Below the pieces are notes generated by a model that saw only the letters and a list, made by a program, of their open reading frames with translations, was not told the DNA's origin and ran no database searches. A stretch of DNA of 64,000 nt. It comes from Symsagittifera roscoffensis (lineage: Eukaryota; Xenacoelomorpha; Acoela; Convolutidae). A program made the position numbers and the translations under genes. The stretch is from assembly GCF_963678635.1 (NCBI RefSeq), contig NC_087068.1:37827436-37891435 (forward strand), in the 5' to 3' direction. Positions 39,801 to 45,190 of this stretch are shown piece after piece; the first letter of the stretch is position 1; each line of letters begins with the position of its first letter.

Positions 39801-41577
39801 TAAAAGATAACAATAAAGAGCGGTTTTTGTGCAAGTAGCACAAAACGCTCCGACCACAATCAGTTAAAGCTAAAAAAATGAAATTCAAAAAATGAAAAAA
39901 CTAACATTGAAAAAAATAATTTTTATAAGACACAAAAGGCTTTCAATGAGGCAGCTAAGCTCCAATTTTTTTTAAAAATTTTCAATGGTGATTCGGATCT
40001 CAAAAAGATAGCTGAGTTTGATGAATTTCTTGTTCTGTAAAGAGGAGGGGAAGATTTTTTGTACTTGTGAGTGCTGTGCTCTTTTTTTTTCATGTTTTCG
40101 ATACTCCGTCTTCTACCAAAATGTTCTGAGTAGTCGAGAGATATCATATCAAAACACTCTTAAAGTATTCATACAATCCTCCATATTTTTCGACATTTGC
40201 ATTTTTACCAGCTACAAGCGCTTAGCAAAAAACGTTAATGTCTGGAGGGAGAAGATGCCAAAAGAACATGACTCCTCATCGAGAAGATTATTTTGGAGAG
40301 GAAAGAGAAGAAAGCCAGCACCGTGGTACAAAATATTATTTAATCAAGTGGACTGAATTAAAAAAAAAACAGCTCATAATAGTTCAGACAACTCATGGAT
40401 AATACCTAGAATCAAATCAATCATTTTTGAGTCAGCCGATGAACACCACGTGAAGAACCCTGAATCTACAATTTAATGTCATTTTGCGTATTCAATATCA
40501 ATTAGGATGTACGTAGTCAAACAAAATCGGTCGATTAGAAAAATTCAAATTTCATTTAGATGATTGTGCCAGGACACCGGCATAAACCGATTCTGTCAAT
40601 AATTTGAATTTGTCTTCTAGTACAAATGACTGAGATAGCATTTTTTGTAATACTTTTAATATTTGAAATTGCTACAAAGAATAATTGCTTCGGAGACTTA
40701 CATGGTGTTGGTTGCATAATTGATAATTATTTAATCAACTCACGTCTAGATCGCTTGAAGACGCACTGTTGGCTATCGTTTCACTTAGCAGACTGTTTTT
40801 GATATCGGCCATCAGATCGCTGTTGATGTTGACTCCACCTGCCCCCACCACCAGACCACCCAGTTCCATCTCCCCCTCTCCTTCCCCCTCCCCTTCATCT
40901 CCATAGGTGATGACCTCGTCTGTCGCACCCTGGTCGTCCCCCTGGTCTACGGGGTCATGCGAAGATGGGGGGTGTTGGGTACGTCCAGCTGCTTAAAACA
41001 ACACGCCCAAAACGGTATGAAAACGATAAAACAAAAATGCATGTTAAAATATTGGAATTGGAAGGACCATTATGATAACAAGGGTATTTATGAGCAACAT
41101 GGCTCAAAAAATGGTGGATATCAATCGCACTTAAACTAAACTTGAATAACAATTCAATTTCATGACGACCTAGTTGCTCAATATTCATTTCTTGTTGTGT
41201 CGGAATGGGAGCAAAAAAAATTCATGCTACAAGTATGATCGTTGGGTTCAGGAAAAAGCAAGAATGAAAGATGGGTCCCGCAATTTTTGAAAAACTTCCA
41301 GAAACACAGGTAAACAAAAGCGAATCATGATTTCGATGATTTGATGGCCTCGAAGTGTTTCTTCAGGGACCACCTAAGTTTTAGGGCCCAACTATCATAC
41401 TTGTACCGATTTCCTTTTTGATGAACGGTGAAAAATTTAAAAACAGAAAATTGGTCAACCAAGTCTACGAAGTCAACCAAGTAGGAAGTTCCTGCTTTTC
41501 AAAAACTCCAATTGACGATGCAGCATTTTTCTTTTAGTTCACTTACCTGAGGTTACAACTGCAGCTTCTGAAGGCAT
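8318..41577 (-). CDS. TCF: TCF/LEF (pangolin-type) HMG-box transcription factor, full 12-exon model
   Basis: Nuclear DNA-binding effector of Wnt/beta-catenin signalling; the family binds CTTTGAT-like sites, represses with Groucho/CtBP and activates with beta-catenin. Coding segments (minus strand): 41577-41547, 40988-40744, 37665-37626, 36152-35980, 20436-20302, 19322-19241, 18846-18696, 14837-14583, 13274-13074, 12690-12540, 11924-11324, 9855-8318. They sum to 3603 nt (1200 residues plus stop) with no frame break and GT-AG at all eleven introns. Seen: acidic beta-catenin-binding region (about 33-80), HMG box (about 450-518), basic tail KHRKRRKR (528-535), C-clamp cysteines 695, 708, 711 and 717. 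CtBP-like motifs are PLSLQ (about 923-927) and PFDLT (about 987-991). The protein is longer than most family members because of the middle region and the 480-residue tail. The start is the only ATG-bearing exon that joins in phase. Extra or alternative exons, especially in the 15.5-kb intron 4, cannot be excluded. Confidence 0.95.
9856..11323 (-). other. TCF intron 11 with degenerate tandem repeat
   Basis: GT-AG intron, phase 1. From about 10380 to 11000 it contains weak tandem units: segments starting near 10473 and 10637 both begin with GCCAT and share the order GGTAA..CCGCTT..TTTAA.CCTT..CTC.GATTTG..TTGA.AAAATG.AAAATTT. A third, shorter and poorer unit follows near 10820-10980. No coding signal seen. 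Confidence 0.75.
11324..11924 (-). CDS. TCF: TCF coding exon 11: second part of HMG box and basic tail
   Basis: Begins [16 protein letters not shown], completing the HMG box, continues through [14 protein letters not shown] (vertebrate form YPGWSARDNYGKKK) and the basic tail KHRKRRKR, a nuclear-localisation and DNA-bending tail in this family. The remainder (to residue 688) is Gly/Pro/His/Asn-rich. The donor is CCAG|GTACGT at 11323. If this donor is not used, the frame runs 22 more codons to a stop at about 11256, which would give a protein without the C-clamp. Confidence 0.96.
11925..12539 (-). other. TCF intron 10 (inside HMG box), carrying a dispersed repeat
   Basis: GT-AG intron, phase 0. 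About 11960-12345 is a dispersed repeat that recurs at 44930-45190 and, reversed, at 53430-53815 and 56115-56475. Shared landmarks are a GGGTC-rich end, GGAGAGCTCAGAAAATCAAT, a GGTCGACC-like core and GAAAATCCGCC near the end. No protein-coding content recognised. Confidence 0.7.
12540..12690 (-). CDS. TCF: TCF coding exon 10: first part of HMG box
   Basis: Encodes residues 438-488, [18 protein letters not shown] then [11 protein letters not shown] and [12 protein letters not shown]. This is the start of the sequence-specific TCF/LEF HMG box (vertebrate form [15 protein letters not shown] ... [10 protein letters not shown]). The acceptor is TATTTTTCAG and the donor AAG|GTAATT (phase 0). The intron splits the box between Lys488 and Trp489. 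Confidence 0.97.
12691..13073 (-). other. TCF intron 9
   Basis: GT-AG intron, phase 2, very AT-rich. No repeat, RNA or open frame of interest seen. Confidence 0.75.
13074..13274 (-). CDS. TCF: TCF coding exon 9 (Gly/Asn/His-rich, symmetric)
   Basis: Encodes [15 protein letters not shown] to QNHHPNHG (residues 371-438). The acceptor is TTTTTTCAG and the donor GTAATT; both borders are phase 2. A six-frame scan misses it because the frame is closed on both sides. It lies immediately N-terminal to the HMG-box exon. Confidence 0.85.
13275..14582 (-). other. TCF intron 8, containing a dispersed repeat copy
   Basis: GT-AG intron, phase 2. The proximal part (13275-14025) shows nothing recognisable. 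The rest to about 14340 is a family-B repeat (separate entry). A 121-residue plus-strand open frame at 13726-14091 is Lys/Phe/Asn-rich and partly lies in the repeat; it looks like chance. Confidence 0.75.
14028..14340 (+). repeat. Dispersed repeat family B, copy in intron 8
   Basis: Begins CAGTTACAGTGCAATTAGCA, then CCGACCATAGTCTTG, CAAATTATTGT.GTTTTTT, GTGTGAT.AAAGGAGCT and GCAGATTCGACAG, and ends CTGCTCGCTCGCTTTA. The same order occurs at 23022-23365, with partial copies at 39190-39600 and 56853-57160. It looks like a short non-autonomous element of unknown class. Confidence 0.75.
14583..14837 (-). CDS. TCF: TCF coding exon 8 (symmetric, 255 nt)
   Basis: Encodes residues 286-371, including [18 protein letters not shown] and ending [15 protein letters not shown]. 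The acceptor is GATTTCAG and the donor GTCAGT. Both borders are phase 2, so it could act as an in-frame cassette. A 141-residue open frame overlaps it in another minus-strand frame and is a shadow, because only the stated frame is continuous with both neighbours. Confidence 0.87.
15756..16262 (+). mobile_element. Hairpin-bearing dispersed element, copy in intron 7
   Basis: Starts CAAGACTGCT, then the hairpin TCAGGGCAAAGCCCTGA and TGTTCCGACTG. Ends TTCCGTTTTCTTC..AAAGTCG, as in the copy at 31418-31963. Degraded in the middle. Confidence 0.7.
16289..17019. mobile_element. 731-bp inverted-repeat (foldback) DNA element flanked by TA
   Basis: Nearly the whole element is one inverted repeat, with arms of about 340-360 bp meeting near 16650. 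The termini are CAGTGCTGATTTAAATTAAC and its complement, ending at CACTG, and each is flanked by TA. CAGTG ends with a TA target are typical of Tc1/mariner-type elements, so this is likely a non-autonomous relative; it has no transposase frame. Confidence 0.9.
17040..17295 (+). mobile_element. 3' half of the hairpin-bearing element
   Basis: Contains AATTATCCCAAATTGGCAAT, CCCATAACTTTACGAAAAA, GTTAAAAAGTCGAAAATTG, ACCACCCCGAGCAC and the end palindrome CTTTCTTCGAAAG followed by TCGGAA. It lacks the 5' hairpin end. Confidence 0.7.
18696..18846 (-). CDS. TCF: TCF coding exon 7 (Ser/Gly-rich)
   Basis: Encodes residues 236-286, from [14 protein letters not shown] through a Ser/Thr-rich stretch to AALSN. 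The acceptor is TTGTTTCAG. The donor is a weaker GTAGGC that splits a Trp codon. It joins exon 8 as phase 2. Confidence 0.8.
18847..19240 (-). other. TCF intron 6
   Basis: GT-AG intron, phase 1. No repeat or coding signal seen. Confidence 0.75.
19241..19322 (-). CDS. TCF: TCF coding exon 6 (Pro/Gly-rich)
   Basis: Encodes residues 209-236, [15 protein letters not shown] then a proline run and SGLDVK. The acceptor is CTATTTCAG and the donor GTAAAG. It joins the neighbouring exons in phases 0 and 1. Confidence 0.83.
19323..20301 (-). other. TCF intron 5
   Basis: GT-AG intron, phase 0. A GC-richer patch near 19960-20090 resembles the pyrimidine/purine-rich end of the dispersed repeat in intron 10. 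Nothing else recognised. Confidence 0.7.
20302..20436 (-). CDS. TCF: TCF coding exon 5 (symmetric, 135 nt)
   Basis: Encodes 45 residues (164-208), [13 protein letters not shown] to MLLAAAHLE, between an AATTTTAG acceptor and a GTAAAG donor. It starts and ends in phase 0, so it could be skipped without changing the downstream frame. It follows the 15.5-kb intron 4. Ser/Asn/Ala-rich, no recognisable domain. Confidence 0.82.
21878..22652. mobile_element. Second, older copy of the TA-flanked foldback element
   Basis: Begins CAGCGCTGATTTAAATTA and ends AAATCAGCACTG, with TA on both outer sides. Internal blocks (TTTTTCTCAAATTGGGTTAAG; CCCAACA; GGAGAA) match the copy at 16289-17019. The arms are more diverged here, so it inserted earlier or has decayed faster. 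Confidence 0.85.
23022..23365 (+). repeat. Dispersed repeat family B, copy in intron 4
   Basis: Begins CCGGTTACTGCCCAAGTAGC and CCGACCATAGTCTTG and ends CTGCTCGCTCGCTTTACCCG. Same orientation as 14028-14340. Confidence 0.75.
23940..23981 (+). repeat. Perfect 21-bp tandem duplication
   Basis: GCAAAAAAGGCCTCCCTAAC plus T occurs twice in a row, a minor slippage or duplication event. Confidence 0.9.
31418..31963 (+). mobile_element. Hairpin-bearing dispersed element, best full copy (546 bp)
   Basis: The left end has a perfect 7-bp stem, TCAGGGC-GAA-GCCCTGA at 31433-31449, followed by GTTCCGACT. The right end has a CTTTCGTATCGAAAG palindrome followed by AGTCGGAAC, the reverse complement of the left motif. 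An inverted copy lies at 62746-63202. No open frame; the class is unknown (foldback or MITE-like). Confidence 0.8.
32330..32960 (-). mobile_element. LINE remnant: 3' part of a reverse transcriptase (CR1/Jockey-like)
   Basis: Minus-strand frames give [11 protein letters not shown] (family form VPQGSPLGPLLF) near 32947, FSLFADVTAT (the FADDT catalytic box with the second Asp changed to Val), [15 protein letters not shown] and RWLNEN near 32770-32850, and [17 protein letters not shown] at 32461-32515. Frameshifts and stops separate the pieces, so the element is dead. It lies inside intron 4 in the same orientation as the gene. The clade is inferred from motif order only. Confidence 0.85.
33265..33450 (-). 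mobile_element. tRNA-derived SINE-like sequence
   Basis: On the minus strand 33444-33370 contains TGGCCGAATGG (internal promoter box A) and GTTCGAATCCC (box B) at tRNA-like spacing, but the stems no longer pair well, so it is not a functional tRNA. A GC-rich body to about 33265 follows the head, as in SINEs. Surrounding DNA is much more AT-rich. Plus- and minus-strand 60-70-residue open frames here are by-products of its GC content. Confidence 0.65.
35980..36152 (-). CDS. TCF: TCF coding exon 4 (central region, Gly/Ala/His/Pro-rich)
   Basis: Encodes residues 106-163, beginning [18 protein letters not shown] and ending [11 protein letters not shown]. The acceptor is TTTGTAG and the donor GTAAGT. 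It lies in the part of TCF proteins where Groucho/TLE corepressors usually bind; no defined motif can be named. A 144-residue open frame on the same strand and a plus-strand open frame overlap this exon but do not fit the spliced frame. Confidence 0.85.
36153..37625 (-). other. TCF intron 3
   Basis: GT-AG intron, phase 1. It contains the foldback element at 37256-37476 (separate entry). The rest, 36153-37250, is AT-rich without recognisable features. Confidence 0.75.
37256..37476. mobile_element. Foldback element with repeated CATTTCGYCCCT units
   Basis: The left arm (37258-37325) reads GTTTCGTCCCTCTTAAATCT, AGTGG, CACATTTCGTCCCTC. The right arm (37375-37470) is its reverse complement with extra units (AGGGGCGAAGTGTG, GAGGGGCGAAATGTTCCACT). 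Each arm is itself built of repeats of about 20 bp. No coding capacity. Confidence 0.8.
37626..37665 (-). CDS. TCF: TCF coding exon 3 (40-nt micro-exon)
   Basis: Encodes [13 protein letters not shown] and the first base of a Leu codon (residues 93-106). The acceptor is TTGTTTCAG and the donor GTAAGT. The 40-nt length is not a multiple of three, so skipping it alone would break the frame. It joins exon 2 in phase 0 and exon 4 in phase 1. Confidence 0.85.
37666..40743 (-). other. TCF intron 2, partly inside the duplicated arm
   Basis: GT-AG intron, phase 0. From about 38500 to its 5' end it is the source of the inverted copy found at about 4380-6170. It also holds family-B repeat segments (39190-39600 and around 39820-39960). 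37666-38450 shows no feature. Confidence 0.75.
39190..39600 (+). repeat. Family B copy with internal tandem and inverted repeats (intron 2)
   Basis: Matches the family start and the GTGTGATAAA..GACAGTCATA blocks. A unit of about 54 bp (TTGGAAAACAA.TTTTCTAGAAAAACGA) is repeated twice at about 39353-39460. An arm at about 39377-39400 is the reverse complement of 39521-39550, so the segment can form a hairpin. Confidence 0.65.
40744..40988 (-). CDS. TCF: TCF coding exon 2: beta-catenin-binding domain
   Basis: Encodes residues 11-92. [16 protein letters not shown] (33-48) matches the family signature (vertebrate form DELISFKDEGEQEE), and [13 protein letters not shown] (68-80) matches the second helix (vertebrate DLADVKSSLVNES). 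Between them lie an (EG)n acidic run and a Gly/Val linker, longer than the usual spacing. The donor is GTGAGT at 40743. The acceptor reads AAGCAG, a tandem NAG pair, so a one-Ala variant starting at 40991 is possible. This exon also exists as a dead inverted copy at 4136-4379. Confidence 0.93.
40989..41546 (-). other. TCF intron 1
   Basis: GT-AG intron (GTAAGT donor; AAGCAG tandem acceptor), phase 1, wholly inside the duplicated arm: 40990-41190 has a recognisable reversed counterpart at 3940-4136. Confidence 0.8.
41547..41577 (-). CDS. TCF: TCF coding exon 1 (start codon)
   Basis: The exon encodes [10 protein letters not shown] plus the first base of codon 11 and ends at a strong donor (G|GTAAGT). 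TCF proteins commonly begin with MP just before the acidic beta-catenin-binding region. Exon 2 has an in-frame TAA immediately upstream of its acceptor and no usable ATG before the conserved motif, so a separate start exon is required; this one joins in phase. The 5' end of the exon, in the untranslated leader, is not defined. Confidence 0.82.
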
Positions 41578-42311
41578 TTTGATTTGACCCTTGCTTGACC
41601 TCAACTTCTCTCCAATAAAAAGAAGGCTGTTTTCAGTCAATTAAAGTGCAGAAATTCAAAACTCTGGATTTGAAAGCTGATCAAAACTGAATCAAAGTCG
41701 GATGGTAAAAGTTGTTATGATGGCTGGCAACAAAAAAGCAAAGTTGATCAGATCAATTGTAAAGAACTCAAATTGACGCCAATTTTTATTGGTGCGATAT
41801 CCAATTTTAATAAAGGCGCAAGTTAATTTTCGACTTAAACCAGTTGCAGAGATGAAGCCGGGATTAATATCTCGCTAAGTGTGAGAAAGATAAGAAGCCA
41901 AGGATGCTAACCGCAAATTTGACAATCAAATCGCGCGCAAATCGTAAATAAAAACAAACCTTCTAGGGTAATTAAAGAAGCCTCGACGTTTAAGGAACTT
42001 ATATACATAATTAATTCTCACGATTATCCACCAACCATTGATTTTCTTGAGCAGAGTAACAAAAAAATTGAACTAGCAAAACCCAGTAAAGTTTCCAGTA
42101 TTCAAGTTGAAATAAAATTTAGCATGGAAATCATCCAATTTCTTCAGTCTTGGATAGTCCATCGTTAATTTTGTGCAATGATAATTTCAGGTAAAAGTTT
42201 CGGCCCAGAGTTGGTTGTTGAAATTGATCCTGGGTTCAATGACCGATTAAGGTTTCACCTAAAATCAAGAACAAACAGCATTGATCACACGGTTAAGTTT
42301 TAGACACATTC

Positions 42312-42330
42312 AAGATCAAAGAAACGCGGC
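42312..42330 (-). promoter_or_regulatory. Candidate TCF-binding site beside a helper-like motif
   Basis: On the minus strand GCCGCG is followed three bases later by CTTTGATCTT, about 740 bp upstream of the start codon. TCF HMG boxes favour CTTTGAT sites, and C-clamp proteins also use GCCGCC-like helper motifs nearby. In the arm A copies the match is spoiled (GTTTCCTGGATCTTG and GTTTCCTGGATTTTG). Binding is inferred only. Confidence 0.35.
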
Positions 42331-42522
42331 GTGACCAGACAATAAAAATTGAGAATGTGCAGTCTACGATTGTGTGCATTACGCCATTATTACGTCATTC
42401 CCAGACGTCTTACAAAAACATTAAATAAAAAAGCAATTAAAATGTAGTTTGAAGGAGCAAAATAATTGATTGATACACCATCTATCTTTTCATGAAATTT
42501 GTTCAAAAAAACTTGTTACTTA

Positions 42523-42540
42523 CCACGCCACCAAAGCGTG
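42523..42540 (-). promoter_or_regulatory. Possible donor of a 5' untranslated exon
   Basis: GGTGGCGTG|GTAAGTAAC on the minus strand is a strong donor consensus with the intron starting at 42523. It is preserved in both arm A copies near 1288 and 2990. A possible acceptor for a following untranslated exon is TTGATTTTAG near 42265. No transcript evidence is available here. Confidence 0.3.
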
Positions 42541-43287
42541 AATTTTCGGATATTATATGATATAAGTTGGAATCAACTTTTAATTTAAGAAGCGAGAAAT
42601 AAATTCAAGAAGAAAAAACGAAAAATGAATGATTGATACTGTTTAAATATATTTTTTCATCGAGCGCTCATTTTAAATAGCAAGATATTAAACGCCAAAT
42701 AATTGGTCGATAAAAATGTTCAATTTGCCAATTGCGATGGAAAAACGCTGTGTCAAAAATAGCAATTTAATATATTATTGGCGGTGAGAGAGAAAAAAAT
42801 CTTGTTTTTTTTTCGCACAAATTATACTGCTCGTCATTTTTAAATTTGTATTTTTCAACTTGCTCCATTTTGCTGTTGTTGTTGTTGTTGTTCGAATCAG
42901 CGTTGATGAAAAGTCAAATTTAACTTTATCTTTCAAGCGTGAAAATGTAGGGTTGTAATGTGAACTCCGGGAACAATTGTTTTTATTGGGAAAAAGTAAC
43001 TACGTGGCTTTGCTGTGTGCGATGTGATGTATATTAGATGCTGCTAGTAAAGATTATTGATTGGGGTCGCTGTGATATTTATTTGCGTGAAGGAGCGAAG
43101 GTTATCTGGTTATGGATAAAAGCAAAAAGGCGGTCGTTTTGAAAGAGGAAGGATAACTGCTTTAGAGATTAGGGGAGGGATAGTTAATCATAGTTTAAAG
43201 TCAGCAGTGAAAGGAAAAATAGACATAAGGGCCTTTTGAGCATTTGAAGTTACAAAGTGACAGAAAATAAGTGGTGGTGAATAATTT

Positions 43288-43313
43288 GTCGCTCGCTCGC
43301 TCGCTCCTCGCTC
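43288..43313 (+). repeat. GCTC tetranucleotide repeat
   Basis: TCGCTCGCTCGCTCGCTCCTCGCTC, shown by its unit GCTC. The corresponding site in arm A (near 2935-2945) has fewer units. Confidence 0.85.
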
Positions 43314-44495
43314 ATTCTTCTCTCCCTGCAGGAATGGAAAAGACCGACCCGCTTTTATTTCAGCCTCTTTTATTTTACGGCCGCTATCCGGGTTATATTG
43401 CACCGGATCGTAATTAAAGACAGATCTGGGCACTAGATTTAAGTTAAAGTTTATAACTTATAAGTATAACAACACAACTGGGCCGATCTTAACCAAAAGA
43501 ATACCACCGAGATATTTCGATATGCTATTTTAATCCCTGTTCCAACCTCCTCCTCCCCCCCCCCTCCTCCTATGCCAAGTTTTCCTCTTCCGTTTCCGCC
43601 TTGATACTCAGTACTCAGCTACTTTTCCTCAAATTTCAGCCGCTTCTGGATTTTGTGTTGTATTAGTTTTATATGTAACCGACTTGTTGTTCTTGGACTC
43701 TTAAATGGCAGGCTGGATTCCGCCACCGTTTCAAATGAACCAAGTAAAGCTGCCAGAGGCACCATTGACAGGTTGGCCAAAAAGCAGAAGGAAGACATAA
43801 TGGTACTTCCCATAGTTTTCATTCGCTCACATAACTCATTAAGAAAGTTATTCTTCTGACAAAATAGTTGAATGATAGAATGGGCAAATGTTTCTGCAGC
43901 GTCAACTATTGACTTTTAATTACTATCAATTAGCTTTAAGCTTAGGTTCAAGTTTTTTTTTAGATTATAAAATTTTTAAAACAAAATTTCAAAATTAATT
44001 CATTTCGAAAATAAAAAAGCGTGTTAATTAATAGGAGCACCATATTTTTTAAATTAAAATTTTTTTATATATTTCAAAATATTAACAGTGTTTCTATCAT
44101 AATTATCCAAATGGAATAAATAGTTTTCTTCCCGTTGCACCAAAATTCAGAACTGTAAACTTCACTCTATTGAAATACAATCAGGTAGCGGTGGGCACTA
44201 TGGATTGGGTTTAGTTATAAAGAGTAGTAAAATTGGCAGGGTGTTTCTTCTCTCTGAAGTTGCCGTGTTCAGGGCAGAGCTGCAAACAACGCGGGCGGCG
44301 ATTGCCACAACACAAATTAACGGAAATAAGTGGAACAAATAAAACTGAAAATATCGCAAGCCGAATTTCCCAAAAGCAGAGCCAATTTTTAAGTTTCATC
44401 AAATGCAATAACTCATCATTTTCTGAATAGAACAGTTAATTTTGTGTTACCTTAAGGTTGTCGACCCAAAATTGCCCAAAAATGACAGCTAAAAT

Positions 44496-44740
44496 CGGAT
44501 CTCTTTAACTATATCCCCCCTCGGGTACCTAACAACGAATATCCCCCTATAAAGAAACAAATCAACGGTTGAGCATATCAAAATTTTATACCCAGTAACG
44601 AATCTCCCCTTGTGCAGAAGGGGGCATAGTATAAGAGATCCCCAAAATTTCTAAATCACAAAAAATGGCCACAATATTTTTGTACATCTTTAAATAATGT
44701 TTTTTTGAGGTAACAGAATGGAAGTAATTATAAACTGCAC
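44496..44740 (+). mobile_element. TIR element (GGATCTCTTTAACTATATCC), right end missing
   Basis: Begins CGGATCTCTTTAACTATATC followed by CCCC and GGGTACCTA. Internal blocks (AACGAATATCCCC, AAATCAACGGTT, AGAGATCCCCAAAAT, GGTAACAGAATGGAAGTAAT) match 63586-63850, whose right end carries the complementary TIR. This copy loses similarity before its own right terminus. Confidence 0.7.
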
Positions 44741-44929
44741 TCAAATTAGGTAAATCTATTTTGAGAATCGTCTGTTTGTTTATTGCATAGCCTCCATAAA
44801 AAAGATATCCAAGAAAATTTGAAACTGACGAAAAATGGTGAAAAATTACTGAAATTCAAGGCCAACTTTAAATGCTAAAAATTAGCAATTTTTTTAAAAA
44901 TCCACCAGCAGTAGCAGATTTTTTTTTTG

Positions 44930-45190
44930 GAGGGGGGGGGGGGGTAGGCAGGGACGCCTCTCTCCGTCAGGGATTAGACCCTCCAAAAAGTTACTAAAAA
45001 CGCTTTTTTGGCCTGTTTTTTTTTTCAAAAATTTACATGCGGCAAAAAATTGATTTAAACAGGGTCGTTCTAGCGATTTGGGAAAGCTCGGAAAATCAAT
45101 ATGGTGGACCTAAAAAAAATTCAAAAATGTTGATCAAGTTTCGAAAAGTTTTTGAAAATCCGCCTCCTAGAGAAAACCCTGGATCCGCTT
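44930..45190 (+). repeat. Dispersed repeat related to that in intron 10
   Basis: The blocks GGGAAAGCTCGGAAAATCAA, GGTGGACCTAAA and TTGAAAATCCGCC match 11960-12345 in the same orientation. It begins with a long G run (about 44932-44945). Confidence 0.65.

Larger units (their letters stand above)
41578..44449 (-). other. 5' leader and proximal upstream region of TCF
   Basis: Presumably contains untranslated exons and a promoter, none of which can be placed firmly. It includes a GTT trinucleotide run at 42873-42892, a GCTC tetranucleotide run at 43288-43313 and a poly-C/CCT tract near 43545-43570. Short open frames at 43619-43859 and 44211-44430 have no recognisable domain. Confidence 0.5.
38500..44450 (-). 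repeat. Arm B (source) of the inverted duplication
   Basis: This arm contains live TCF exons 1 and 2, intron 1, half of intron 2 and about 2.9 kb upstream of the start codon. It is inferred to be the source because the exons here are intact and joined to the gene, while those in arm A are broken. It ends next to a TIR element at 44496. Confidence 0.85.

Noticed and set aside
44160-44400. GC-richer segment preserved between the duplicated arms, considered as an RNA gene
   Set aside because: No match to a recognisable snRNA, snoRNA or tRNA layout; similarity to 1970-2180 is explained by the duplication.
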